A program made the position numbers and the translations under genes. DNA of 64,000 nt from contig NZ_JARGDO010000015.1 in the NCBI RefSeq assembly GCF_029211185.1, positions 1-64,000 on the forward strand, given 5' to 3'. Of this stretch, positions 53,698 to 61,222 are shown in pieces. Every line of letters starts with the position of its first letter. The first letter of the stretch is position 1. The notes below the pieces were generated by a model. It was not told the DNA's origin. It did not search any database and saw nothing but the letters and a program-made list of their open reading frames with translations. Origin of the DNA: Tessaracoccus caeni (GTDB lineage: Bacteria; Actinomycetota; Actinomycetes; Propionibacteriales; Propionibacteriaceae).

Positions 53698-54214
53698 GGC
53701 ATCGACATTCGACGACACACTGTTCCCTAACGGCCCACCTCGAAACAAGGGGGAACTAGACCAGCTCATAGAGTTGTACAAGCTGATGGTTGCAAGCTCC
53801 GAGACCCTGGTCAGTCGCCGACAGAACGTGAACACTTTCTTCCTCACAATAAACACGCTACTTCTCAGCGCATCGGGAATCGTGATCAACGCTGGGAGCG
53901 ACAGTAGCTTCAAGGCAGCAGGCCTCGCGATAATTGGCATGACCGGTGGAATTCTGTCGATCACCTGGCTTCGCCTTCTCAAATCACTTGGACAACTAAA
54001 CCGAGGGAAGTTCGCGGTCATCAATCGACTTGAGCTCACGCTCACAGCGGCGATATACCTTGCAGAATGGCAAGCATTGGGCGAAGGTAAAGACCCCAAG
54101 AAATACAGTCCATCGACCTCGCGAGAGGCCTGGATACCGTGGACATTTCTCGGTCTCTACTGCCTGACAACGATCTGCTCGGTCGCCGTCGCAGTTGGCG
54201 TTGTCGTCATCTGA
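53687..54214 (+). CDS. RipA/SLATT-like membrane effector candidate
   Basis: A 175-aa membrane protein overlapping the TIR gene by 11 bp. The N-terminal helix has LIELYKLMVASSETLVSRRQ, then NTFFLTINTLLLSASGIVI, a second membrane segment (AGLAIIGMTGGILSITWL) and a third near the C-terminus (FLGLYCLTTICSVAVAVGVV). This matches the pattern of RipA-family or SLATT-like small membrane proteins found beside TIR proteins and nucleotide-signal defence genes, thought to form pores. As the partner of a ThsB-like TIR it is a plausible effector that damages the membrane on activation. It is also A/T-rich. Confidence 0.78.
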   Translation: MSDEASTFDDTLFPNGPPRNKGELDQLIELYKLMVASSETLVSRRQNVNTFFLTINTLLLSASGIVINAGSDSSFKAAGLAIIGMTGGILSITWLRLLKSLGQLNRGKFAVINRLELTLTAAIYLAEWQALGEGKDPKKYSPSTSREAWIPWTFLGLYCLTTICSVAVAVGVVVI

Positions 54215-54338
54215 ACTAGCTCAGTGGGCCACACGAAGCCGTACCGGACGCGTTGGAGAGCACGGGAACGGAGCACACCGTCAGCGCAGTGTCGCATTCC
54301 TGCTAGCTCCGCAGTAGATCGTGCGCAATGCTGGGGTC

Positions 54339-55826
54339 ATGCACACCGACCGGGAGGCCTGTCTCCGCGCGATCTCAGCCAAGGACGCACGGTTCGACGG
54401 CGTGTTCTTCACCGGAGTCACGTCGACGGGGATCTTCTGCAGGCCATCCTGTCCTGCACGCACCCCAGCGGCGCATAACGTCGAGTTCTATCCGACCGCG
54501 GCCGCCGCGCAGCTCGCAGGGTTCCGTGCCTGCAAGCGCTGCCTGCCCGCGGCATCGCCGGGTTCGCCGGAGTGGGACGTGCGGGGCGACGCGGTGGCGC
54601 GCGCGATGCGTCTGGTCGACGACGGGATGGTGGATCGCGAGGGCGTCACCGGGCTGGCGGCCCGACTGGGCTACTCGCCTCGCCAGGTGCAGCGCCTGCT
54701 GGCCGACGGCGCGGGCGCCGGTCCCCTCGCCCTGGCTCGCGCACGCCGGGCCCAGACCGCACGCACCCTCATCGAGGCGAGCGACCTGTCGATGTCCGAC
54801 ATCGCCTTTGCCGCCGGCTTCTCCAGCATTCGTTCCTTCAACGACACCGTGCGCTCGGTGTACGCCAGCACCCCGTCGGAGCTGCGACACCACCGAAAAG
54901 GCGCGCGGGCAGCATCGTCGTCGGGACTCACGTTCATCGACCTGACGCTCGCCACCCGCCAACCCTTCTGCCCGTGCAACGTGTTCGGCCACCTCATCGC
55001 GACGCGCATCGACGGCATCGAGACCTTCACGGATGGTGCGTACAGCCGTACCCTTCGACTGCCCGTCGGCTGGGGCGTGGTGTCGCTGCGTCCCGACAAG
55101 GGCGGCGTGCACGCACGGCTCGGGCTCTCCGAGGTCTCCCAGCTGCCCACCGCGGTGGCGCGGCTGCGTCGCCTGCTCGATCTCGACGCAGATCCCGTCG
55201 CCATCGACGACTTCCTCTCCGAGGATCCCGCCTTCACTCCTCTGGTCGCGACTCACCCCGGGCGGCGCATCCCGCGCGGCATCGACGGCGACGAGATGGC
55301 AGCGCGGATCGTGTTGGGCCAGCAGGTCTCGACGGCCGCCGCTCGCACCCACGGCGCCCGACTCGTGGCCGCGCTGGGTAAGCCCGTCGACACCGGCATC
55401 CCGGGGTTGACCCACCTCTCCCCCACCTCCGCGGAGATCGCGGAGGTTCCCGACGAGGCCCTCGCCTTTCCGCAGTCGCGGCGCGACACGCTGCGTCGCG
55501 TGGCCGCCGCATTGGCGGATGGCACGATCGACCTAGGCCCCGGCGCTGACCGCGACGAGGCCCGAGCCAACCTGCTCGCCCTCAAGGGCATCGGGCCATG
55601 GACCGTCGAGATGATCGCAATGCGCGCGCTCGGCGACCCCGATGCTTTCCCCACCACCGACCTCGGCGTGATCAAGGCCGCCCACGAGCTAGGCATCTCC
55701 GACCTCGCCGCCCACGCCGAACGCTGGAGACCCTGGCGCTCGTACGCCACCCAACACCTCTGGACCCTCAGCCCCCACGCCGTCAACACCATTCCCGGAC
55801 ATCCGGGTTGCCAGGAGGCATCATGA
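54339..55826 (+). CDS. alkA: Ada-AlkA fusion: alkylation-response glycosylase
   Basis: A 495-aa protein combining the Ada N-terminal zinc domain (FFTGVTSTGIFCRPSCPAR with FRACKRCLP: four cysteines), an AraC-type HTH (ARLGYSPRQVQRLL; MSDIAFAAGFSSIRSFNDTVR) and an AlkA 3-methyladenine glycosylase (GQQVSTAAARTHG; LLALKGIGPWTVEMIAMRALGDPDAFPTTDLG with the catalytic Asp). It should both regulate and repair alkylation damage. The ATG at 54339 starts MHTDREACL. ogt overlaps its stop by 4 bp. Confidence 0.94.
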   Translation: MHTDREACLRAISAKDARFDGVFFTGVTSTGIFCRPSCPARTPAAHNVEFYPTAAAAQLAGFRACKRCLPAASPGSPEWDVRGDAVARAMRLVDDGMVDREGVTGLAARLGYSPRQVQRLLADGAGAGPLALARARRAQTARTLIEASDLSMSDIAFAAGFSSIRSFNDTVRSVYASTPSELRHHRKGARAASSSGLTFIDLTLATRQPFCPCNVFGHLIATRIDGIETFTDGAYSRTLRLPVGWGVVSLRPDKGGVHARLGLSEVSQLPTAVARLRRLLDLDADPVAIDDFLSEDPAFTPLVATHPGRRIPRGIDGDEMAARIVLGQQVSTAAARTHGARLVAALGKPVDTGIPGLTHLSPTSAEIAEVPDEALAFPQSRRDTLRRVAAALADGTIDLGPGADRDEARANLLALKGIGPWTVEMIAMRALGDPDAFPTTDLGVIKAAHELGISDLAAHAERWRPWRSYATQHLWTLSPHAVNTIPGHPGCQEAS

Positions 55827-56317
55827 AGCACTCGATCACCGACTCCCCTGTCGGTCCGCTGATCCTCGTCGAGCACGACGGAGCATTGGTCGGCCTCTAC
55901 CTGGAGAACCAGCGGCACTTCCCCACAACCAGCCTCGGCGAGCGCGTCGACGACGCCATGCCGGCCGCTCGGGAGCAACTCGAGGAGTACTTCGCCGGGC
56001 AGCGTCGCACGTTCGATCTGCCGCTGGCCCCCGTCGGCACAACGTTCCAGCAGTCGGTCTGGGCCTTTCTGCAAGAGATCCCATACGGCGAGACCACCAC
56101 CTACGGCGCGCTCGCCCTGCAGCTCGGCAAACCCCAGGCCTCTCGCGCAGTGGGCGCCGCAACCGGCCGAAACAGGGTCAGCATCATCATCCCGTGCCAC
56201 CGCCTCGTCGGCAGCACCGGCAGCCTCACCGGCTACGCCGGCGGCGTCGAGCGCAAGCAATACCTGCTGGCCCTCGAGCAAGGCCTCGTCGCGCCGGAAG
56301 TAGGCGACCTCACATAG
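55823..56317 (+). CDS. ogt: Methylated-DNA-protein-cysteine methyltransferase
   Basis: A 164-aa suicide repair protein removing O6-methylguanine. The acceptor cysteine is in IIIPCHRLVGSTG, and the HTH region has FQQSVWAFLQEIPYGETTTYG. Translationally coupled to alkA (ATGA). Normal length for Ogt. Confidence 0.96.
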   Translation: MKHSITDSPVGPLILVEHDGALVGLYLENQRHFPTTSLGERVDDAMPAAREQLEEYFAGQRRTFDLPLAPVGTTFQQSVWAFLQEIPYGETTTYGALALQLGKPQASRAVGAATGRNRVSIIIPCHRLVGSTGSLTGYAGGVERKQYLLALEQGLVAPEVGDLT

Positions 56318-56324
56318 CGCGCTT

Positions 56325-56361
56325 CCATGTAATTCCTGGCGCTACACCCGGAATTGCATGG
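56325..56361 (+). promoter_or_regulatory. Inverted-repeat operator before the second DUF4143 gene
   Basis: CCATGTAATTCC (56325-56336) and GGAATTGCATGG (56350-56361) are 12-base arms with one mismatch around 13 bases. It ends 12 bp before the ATG, over the expected promoter. Confidence 0.65.
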
Positions 56362-56373
56362 TAGTCTCAAGGC

Positions 56374-57531
56374 ATGCTCTCGCGTCCACGCGCCACAGCG
56401 GAACTCATGACGGCTCTTGCACGATCGCCGATCGTGCTGCTCGTCGGGGCACGCCAAGTAGGCAAAACGACGCTCGCTCGCACCATCACAAGGAGGGGGT
56501 CCGCCGAGTACTTCGACCTCGAGGATCCCGTCGATCTCGCACGCCTGGAGCAGCCCATGCTCGCGCTCGATGGTCTCCGTGGCACGATCGTGATCGACGA
56601 GGTTCAGCGTCGCCCGGATCTCTTCCCCATCCTTCGCGTACTCGCCGACCGAGAAGACTCCTCCGCGAGATTCCTGGTACTGGGCAGCGCCTCACCCGAG
56701 GCGTTGCGCCAGGCCTCTGAGTCCTTGGCAGGACGAGTCGAGGTCATCGAACTCAGCGGCATCGGGGCCGAAGACGTCGCCGACAACACCGACGAACTTT
56801 GGCTGAGGGGCGGCTACCCCCGATCATTCCTTGCCGCCAGCGCCGGAGATTCCCTGCGCTGGCGCGAGTCCTATATCAGGACGCTCGCCGGTCGCGACCT
56901 CCAAGATTTCGGGATGGGGTTGCCCCCGGCAACCATCGAGCGCTTCCTCGGCCTGGTCGCACACACCCACGGGAACCTCTGGAACTCAGCAGCGATCGCT
57001 CGCGCCCTGGGAATCAATGAGACCACAGCACGTAAGTACGTCGACGGGCTCGCGGACGCGATGCTCGTGCGAGTGCTCCAGCCCTGGCACGTGAACAGCG
57101 GCAAACGGTTGGTGCGTTCTCCCAAGGTCTACTACCGCGACACCGGCCTCCTTCACGCCCTCTGGGGAGGGGTGAACACTCAGGAGGCCCTGCTCCGACA
57201 CATCGGCGTGGGCGCTTCTTGGGAGTCCTTCGTGCTGGAGGAGGCGATTCGGCGAGCCCCTACAGCCCGTCCCTACTTCTGGCGCACCAGCAACGGCGCC
57301 GAGCTGGACCTTCTCCTGGACGGCACGCCTCGGATCGGCATCGAGGTCAAGCGGGCCGATGCTCCCAGGCTCACCGCATCCATGAGGGCCGCACTCGATG
57401 AGTTGAAGCTGGACGAACTCTTCGTCGTCTACCCGGGCACTCGCCGATACCGGCTGGCCGAACGCGCCACCGTCGTTCCGTTCTCCGATCTCGTGGCCGC
57501 GCAGACCATTGACGATCTGTCGTCCGAGTAG
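56374..57531 (+). CDS. DUF4143-family AAA ATPase, second copy
   Basis: A 385-aa ATPase with Walker A GARQVGKTT near residue 30, Walker B TIVIDEVQRRP near 72, FLVLGSASPEAL, and the DUF4143 part from about 200. The C-terminal core ELDLLLDGTPRIGIEVKRAD is nuclease-like. It is related to the gene at 17045-18289 but only distantly. No SD is obvious. Function unknown; often found near toxin-antitoxin or mobile modules. Confidence 0.87.
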   Translation: MLSRPRATAELMTALARSPIVLLVGARQVGKTTLARTITRRGSAEYFDLEDPVDLARLEQPMLALDGLRGTIVIDEVQRRPDLFPILRVLADREDSSARFLVLGSASPEALRQASESLAGRVEVIELSGIGAEDVADNTDELWLRGGYPRSFLAASAGDSLRWRESYIRTLAGRDLQDFGMGLPPATIERFLGLVAHTHGNLWNSAAIARALGINETTARKYVDGLADAMLVRVLQPWHVNSGKRLVRSPKVYYRDTGLLHALWGGVNTQEALLRHIGVGASWESFVLEEAIRRAPTARPYFWRTSNGAELDLLLDGTPRIGIEVKRADAPRLTASMRAALDELKLDELFVVYPGTRRYRLAERATVVPFSDLVAAQTIDDLSSE

Positions 57532-57536
57532 GACTA

Positions 57537-57700
57537 GGGCCTGTTACGAAAGTGGAAATGGCCTACTGCGCGACGCCCTGGCACGCCATCTGCTTCGTTG
57601 CACTCGTCGAAGGTAGGCACCACTAGCTCCTTCCTCCTGCGCCTTGCATCTGACGCACCATGACGCCGCTCGCTACGGCCACCACTTCCGCAACAGACCC
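57537..57700. mobile_element. MITE with IS5-like ends, copy 2
   Basis: Ends GGGCCTGTTACGAAAGTGG and CCACTTCCGCAACAGACCC; the whole is close to the reverse complement of 35773-35940. TA lies outside both ends. It sits between two convergent genes, and its right end abuts the TAG stop of the ACT-domain gene. Confidence 0.82.
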
Positions 57701-58080
57701 TAGCGCTGGCTGAGGTTCTGGAGCACGGCCAGGGCGTCGATGACGCGGTCGGACGGCACCAGGATGTGGTCGTGATAGAAGCCGGCCAGCATGTTGCAGG
57801 GCACGCCCTTCTGGGCCAGCGCTGAGGAGACCGCGGCGGTCAGACCCACGGCTTGCAGCGACGAGTGCACCTGCAGCGTGATCCAGGCGAAGGTGCCCTC
57901 GTAGGAGAGGCCGGCCTCGTCGGCGACCGCCTGCTCCACCACCAACGATCCGCCCTCGCGCTCGACGACAGAGGCGTGCGATGGCAGCGGGAGGTCGGTC
58001 ACCACGTAGACGAAAGCCCCCGCGCGGACGCTGGGTCGGAGGGTGCGCAGGATCTCGTCGAGATCGGTGAGGCCGGTCAT
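57700..58080 (-). CDS. ACT-domain protein (COG3602-like)
   Basis: A 126-aa protein with two ACT-like halves: FVYVVTDLPLPSHASVVEREG and AWITLQVHSSLQAVGLTAAVSSALAQKGVPCNMLAGFYHDHILVP, shown in part as QAVGLTAAVSSAL and CNMLAGFYHDH. Such proteins probably bind an amino acid or other small ligand. The stop shares its first base with the MITE end. Confidence 0.8.
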   Translation of the reverse strand: MTGLTDLDEILRTLRPSVRAGAFVYVVTDLPLPSHASVVEREGGSLVVEQAVADEAGLSYEGTFAWITLQVHSSLQAVGLTAAVSSALAQKGVPCNMLAGFYHDHILVPSDRVIDALAVLQNLSQR

Positions 58081-58089
58081 GCCTCCAGG

Positions 58090-58758
58090 CTACTGGGGCG
58101 CGTCCCCGGGTCGGACGACGCCGTGCTCGTACGCCGCAATGACCAGTTGGGCCCGGTCGCGGGCGCCGAGCTTGGTGAGCAGCCGACTGACGTGTGTCTT
58201 CGCCGTCGCATAACTGATCACGAGCCGCTCGGCGAGCTCCGCATTGGACAGTCCCGACGCCACCAGCGCCAGCACTTCGGTCTCACGCTCGGTGAGTCCG
58301 TCGAGAGAGCCGCCCGCAGCCGACGGGGGTGTCAAGCGTCGGAACTCCTCGATCAGCCGACGGGTGGCGTGAGGAGCGAGCAGGCATTCCCCCGCCGCGA
58401 CCACCCGCAGCGCCTCCAGTAGCCGCTCCGGTTCGGTGTCCTTGGGCAGAAAGCCAGAGGCCCCAGCACGCAGGGCGGCGAAGACGTTCTCGTCGTGGTC
58501 GAAGGTGGTGAGCACCAGCACCCTGACCTCGCCGACCTCCGGATCCTGGGCGATCCGCCGGGTGGCCTCGATGCCGTCGATGCCTGGCATCCGAATGTCC
58601 ATCAGCACCACGTCGGGCCGATGCTCGTGGGTTTGGCGCACGGCTGAGAGCCCGTCGGAGGCCTCGGCCACGACGTCGAAGCCGGGCTCATGCCGCAGCA
58701 GCACGGCGAGCCCGCGACGCACCAAGGCCTCGTCGTCGGCGATCAGCACGCGGATCAT
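58090..58758 (-). CDS. NarL/LuxR-family response regulator
   Basis: A 222-aa regulator: receiver with ADDEALVRRGL, phospho-Asp in VVLMDIRMPGIDG, Thr in LTTFDH and Lys in FLPKD; the LuxR HTH is LTERETEVLALVASGLSNAELAERL. It overlaps the kinase gene by 4 bp (ATGA). With the paired kinase lacking its ATPase, the phosphate source is unclear. Confidence 0.94.
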   Translation of the reverse strand: MIRVLIADDEALVRRGLAVLLRHEPGFDVVAEASDGLSAVRQTHEHRPDVVLMDIRMPGIDGIEATRRIAQDPEVGEVRVLVLTTFDHDENVFAALRAGASGFLPKDTEPERLLEALRVVAAGECLLAPHATRRLIEEFRRLTPPSAAGGSLDGLTERETEVLALVASGLSNAELAERLVISYATAKTHVSRLLTKLGARDRAQLVIAAYEHGVVRPGDAPQ

Positions 58759-59519
58759 GACGGCGCCTCCTGTGGACCGGGCGGGTCGTCGCGCAGGGTG
58801 TCGAGCAGGTGGCGAACCTGCCGCAGCGACTCGCGGCTGGTCTCGGCGATGGCGTCGAACGCGGCCCGCGCCTCGGCCGGATCGTCCTCCACCACCCGAG
58901 CGCCGACGCCGGCCTGCAGGGCGATCACGGCCAACGACTGGCCCGTCACGTCGTGCAGTTCGCGGGCGATCGCGAGGCGCTCCTCCGCCAAGGCCATCCG
59001 GGATCGCTCCCGCTCGGCCTGCTCGATCAGCGCAGCGCGTTCCGCTTCCAGTCGGACGGCGGCGCGATGCGTGCGCGCGCCTCGGCCGAGCACGAAGGCA
59101 CCGACGAACAAGGCGAGATTGGTGGCGCCCTCGCCAAGCGACATGTGTTCGGGGAAGGCGACCACCACGACGATCAGCAGCACCAGGCAGAACGCCGCGG
59201 CCCCCAGCATCGGACGCAACGACCGCCGAGCGGCGACGGTGTACGCGGCGAGGAACAGTCCGGCTCCGATCACCGCCGTGGTGAACCCGAGCCCGATCAT
59301 CGTCACCACGAGCGTGCCGGCGACGACGAGCACCCCCACCGGAAACCGGCGGCGCCATGCGTAGCAGGCCGCGGTCACGATCATGAACAACTCGGGCAGA
59401 GGGCTCGCACCGACCGGGCTCCGGTTGGACAGCAAGGCCGCGACGAGCAGCGCGAGCGCCAGCACCAGGTCGAGCACCCAGGGCCGCTCGTCGTCGAGCT
59501 CACGCAGTCTGCGCCACAT
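58755..59519 (-). CDS. Histidine kinase lacking the ATPase domain
   Basis: A 254-aa NarL-type sensor kinase. It has five to six N-terminal membrane segments in the first 140 residues, then the HisKA_3 dimerisation helix with phospho-His in IARELHDVTGQSLAVIAL. The protein ends at HLLDTLRDDPPGPQEAPS, where normal members go on about 130 residues into the HATPase_c domain. No such domain is found in any frame downstream because the response regulator starts at once. It could still act as a phosphate acceptor or dimeric partner of another kinase, or be a deletion remnant. Confidence 0.85.
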   Translation of the reverse strand: MWRRLRELDDERPWVLDLVLALALLVAALLSNRSPVGASPLPELFMIVTAACYAWRRRFPVGVLVVAGTLVVTMIGLGFTTAVIGAGLFLAAYTVAARRSLRPMLGAAAFCLVLLIVVVVAFPEHMSLGEGATNLALFVGAFVLGRGARTHRAAVRLEAERAALIEQAERERSRMALAEERLAIARELHDVTGQSLAVIALQAGVGARVVEDDPAEARAAFDAIAETSRESLRQVRHLLDTLRDDPPGPQEAPS

Positions 59520-59683
59520 GACAAAACGCTATCCCCCGCCCGGCCCGTCCACAATGGCCTGGAGCCGTATCCGGGCGTCATTCCCCAGACGGATGCGCCC
59601 GCCCGCACGACGCCCCAGACGCAGCGGGAAGATCGGGCCTCGGCCCGACGCCGCCGTCACCCCGCCGGGCGGATCCTGACACC

Positions 59684-61141
59684 ATGACCACCTCATCAGG
59701 CCCCTCCCCCGCTCCGAGACGCTGGTGGCGGGCGAGTGTCTCCGCACTGTGCGGCGCCGCGTTCGGCGCCCTCGCCGCCTGGCTCCAGCCGCGCGGACCG
59801 GTCACCGCCACGGAAGCCCTCGCCCTGCTGGCCGGCGGCCTGGCCACCGGCCTGATCGCGGGGGCCGCGACGCGCTCCCGCTGGGCCATCGTCCTCACTC
59901 CCATCGGCTTCCTGCTGTTGTTCGAGCTGCTGCGCCTGGGATCGACGCTGCCCACGGTCGGCCCGCTCGACGCGACCTCGGCTTTCGGCGTGCTGGCCTT
60001 CGTCCTCGGTCGTATCGTGGCGTGGCCGCTGGTGTGCCTGTCCGTGACGGTCGGCGCCCTGTGGGGCATCGGGCGTCCAGGGCTGCGGATCGGACTGATC
60101 GTCGCCACCGCCATCACGGCGCTGATTGCCGGGTCGCTTCTCATGACGCCGAGCTCACCGCCAGTTCGGGACGCCCGGGGCGCGCCCGTGGTCGGGGAGG
60201 TCTCGGAGCTGATCCCCGTCGAGGTGAACGGCCGCGAGCAGTGGATCGAGGTGCGGGGCGCGAGCGACGAGCTCCCGATCCTGCTGTACCTCAGCGGAGG
60301 TCCAGGCCAAAGCGACCTCGCCTACTCGCGCGTCCTCTTCGAGCCACTCGCTCAAGACTTCCTCGTCGTCGGCTGGGACCAGCGCGGCACCGGCAAGTCC
60401 TACCCAGCCCTCGATCCCGAGACGCTCACCCTCGACGGCGCCGTCGCCGACACCGTCGAGCTGGCGCGCTGGCTGACGCATCACTACGGCCAGGAGAAGG
60501 TGTATCTGCTGGGCGAGTCGTGGGGATCGCTGCTCGGCGTGCTCGCCGTGAGGGAGGCACCGGAGTTGTTTCATGCGTTCGTCGGAAGCGGTCAGATGGT
60601 AGCGCCGCTGGAGACCGACGAGGGCATCTATCGCGACCTCGTGACCACCGCCATGGGCACGGGCGACGGCGCGCTGATCGCGAAGCTGACCCGCATGGGG
60701 CCGCCGCCGTACCGGAGCGTCTTCGACTACGCGACGATCATGTCGCTCTACCCGCTGCTCGAAGGGCCTTACATGCCACCCACCGACTACCTGCGCCGCG
60801 GCCGGGAGAGCAACCTTGGGCCGTACGGGATCTTCGGTCGCGAGTACTCGCCGATCGAGAAGGTCAGCGTGCTGCGTGGGCTGCTCGACGTCTTCTCGGT
60901 GCTGTATCCGCAACTCCAGGACGTTGACCTGCGACGCGACGCCGCCACCCTCTCGGTGCCGCTGGTGGTGCTCGCCGGCGAACACGAACTGGCGGCCCGC
61001 ACCGCCCCCGCGCGCGAGTGGTTCGACTCGGTGGAGGCGCCCGCCAAACAGTGGATCGATCTGCCCGATGCCGGCCACTCCGTTGCCTTCGAACAAGCCG
61101 GCGAATTGCGCAAGATCCTGCTCGAACTCGACGCCGATTAG
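59684..61141 (+). CDS. Membrane-anchored alpha/beta hydrolase
   Basis: A 485-aa protein with four or five N-terminal membrane segments (residues 17-160) and an alpha/beta hydrolase domain of the prolyl iminopeptidase type. The oxyanion region is LYLSGGPGQSD, GWDQRGTGKSYP follows, the nucleophile is Ser in LLGESWGSLLG, and the catalytic His is in DAGHSVAFE. It probably hydrolyses peptides or esters, at the outer or inner membrane face; topology is not certain. Confidence 0.87.
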   Translation: MTTSSGPSPAPRRWWRASVSALCGAAFGALAAWLQPRGPVTATEALALLAGGLATGLIAGAATRSRWAIVLTPIGFLLLFELLRLGSTLPTVGPLDATSAFGVLAFVLGRIVAWPLVCLSVTVGALWGIGRPGLRIGLIVATAITALIAGSLLMTPSSPPVRDARGAPVVGEVSELIPVEVNGREQWIEVRGASDELPILLYLSGGPGQSDLAYSRVLFEPLAQDFLVVGWDQRGTGKSYPALDPETLTLDGAVADTVELARWLTHHYGQEKVYLLGESWGSLLGVLAVREAPELFHAFVGSGQMVAPLETDEGIYRDLVTTAMGTGDGALIAKLTRMGPPPYRSVFDYATIMSLYPLLEGPYMPPTDYLRRGRESNLGPYGIFGREYSPIEKVSVLRGLLDVFSVLYPQLQDVDLRRDAATLSVPLVVLAGEHELAARTAPAREWFDSVEAPAKQWIDLPDAGHSVAFEQAGELRKILLELDAD

Positions 61142-61222
61142 CCCGGTTTGCCCGCGTCAGGGATAGTGGAGGTGGTTCGAGATTCGGGAGGTGCGGTGAG
61201 GACCAGGCGCGAGGGCGGGGAC

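Noticed and set aside
54215-54338. tRNA fragment suggested by TAGCTCAGTGGG
   Set aside because: No matching T-arm or acceptor stem nearby; probably chance similarity.
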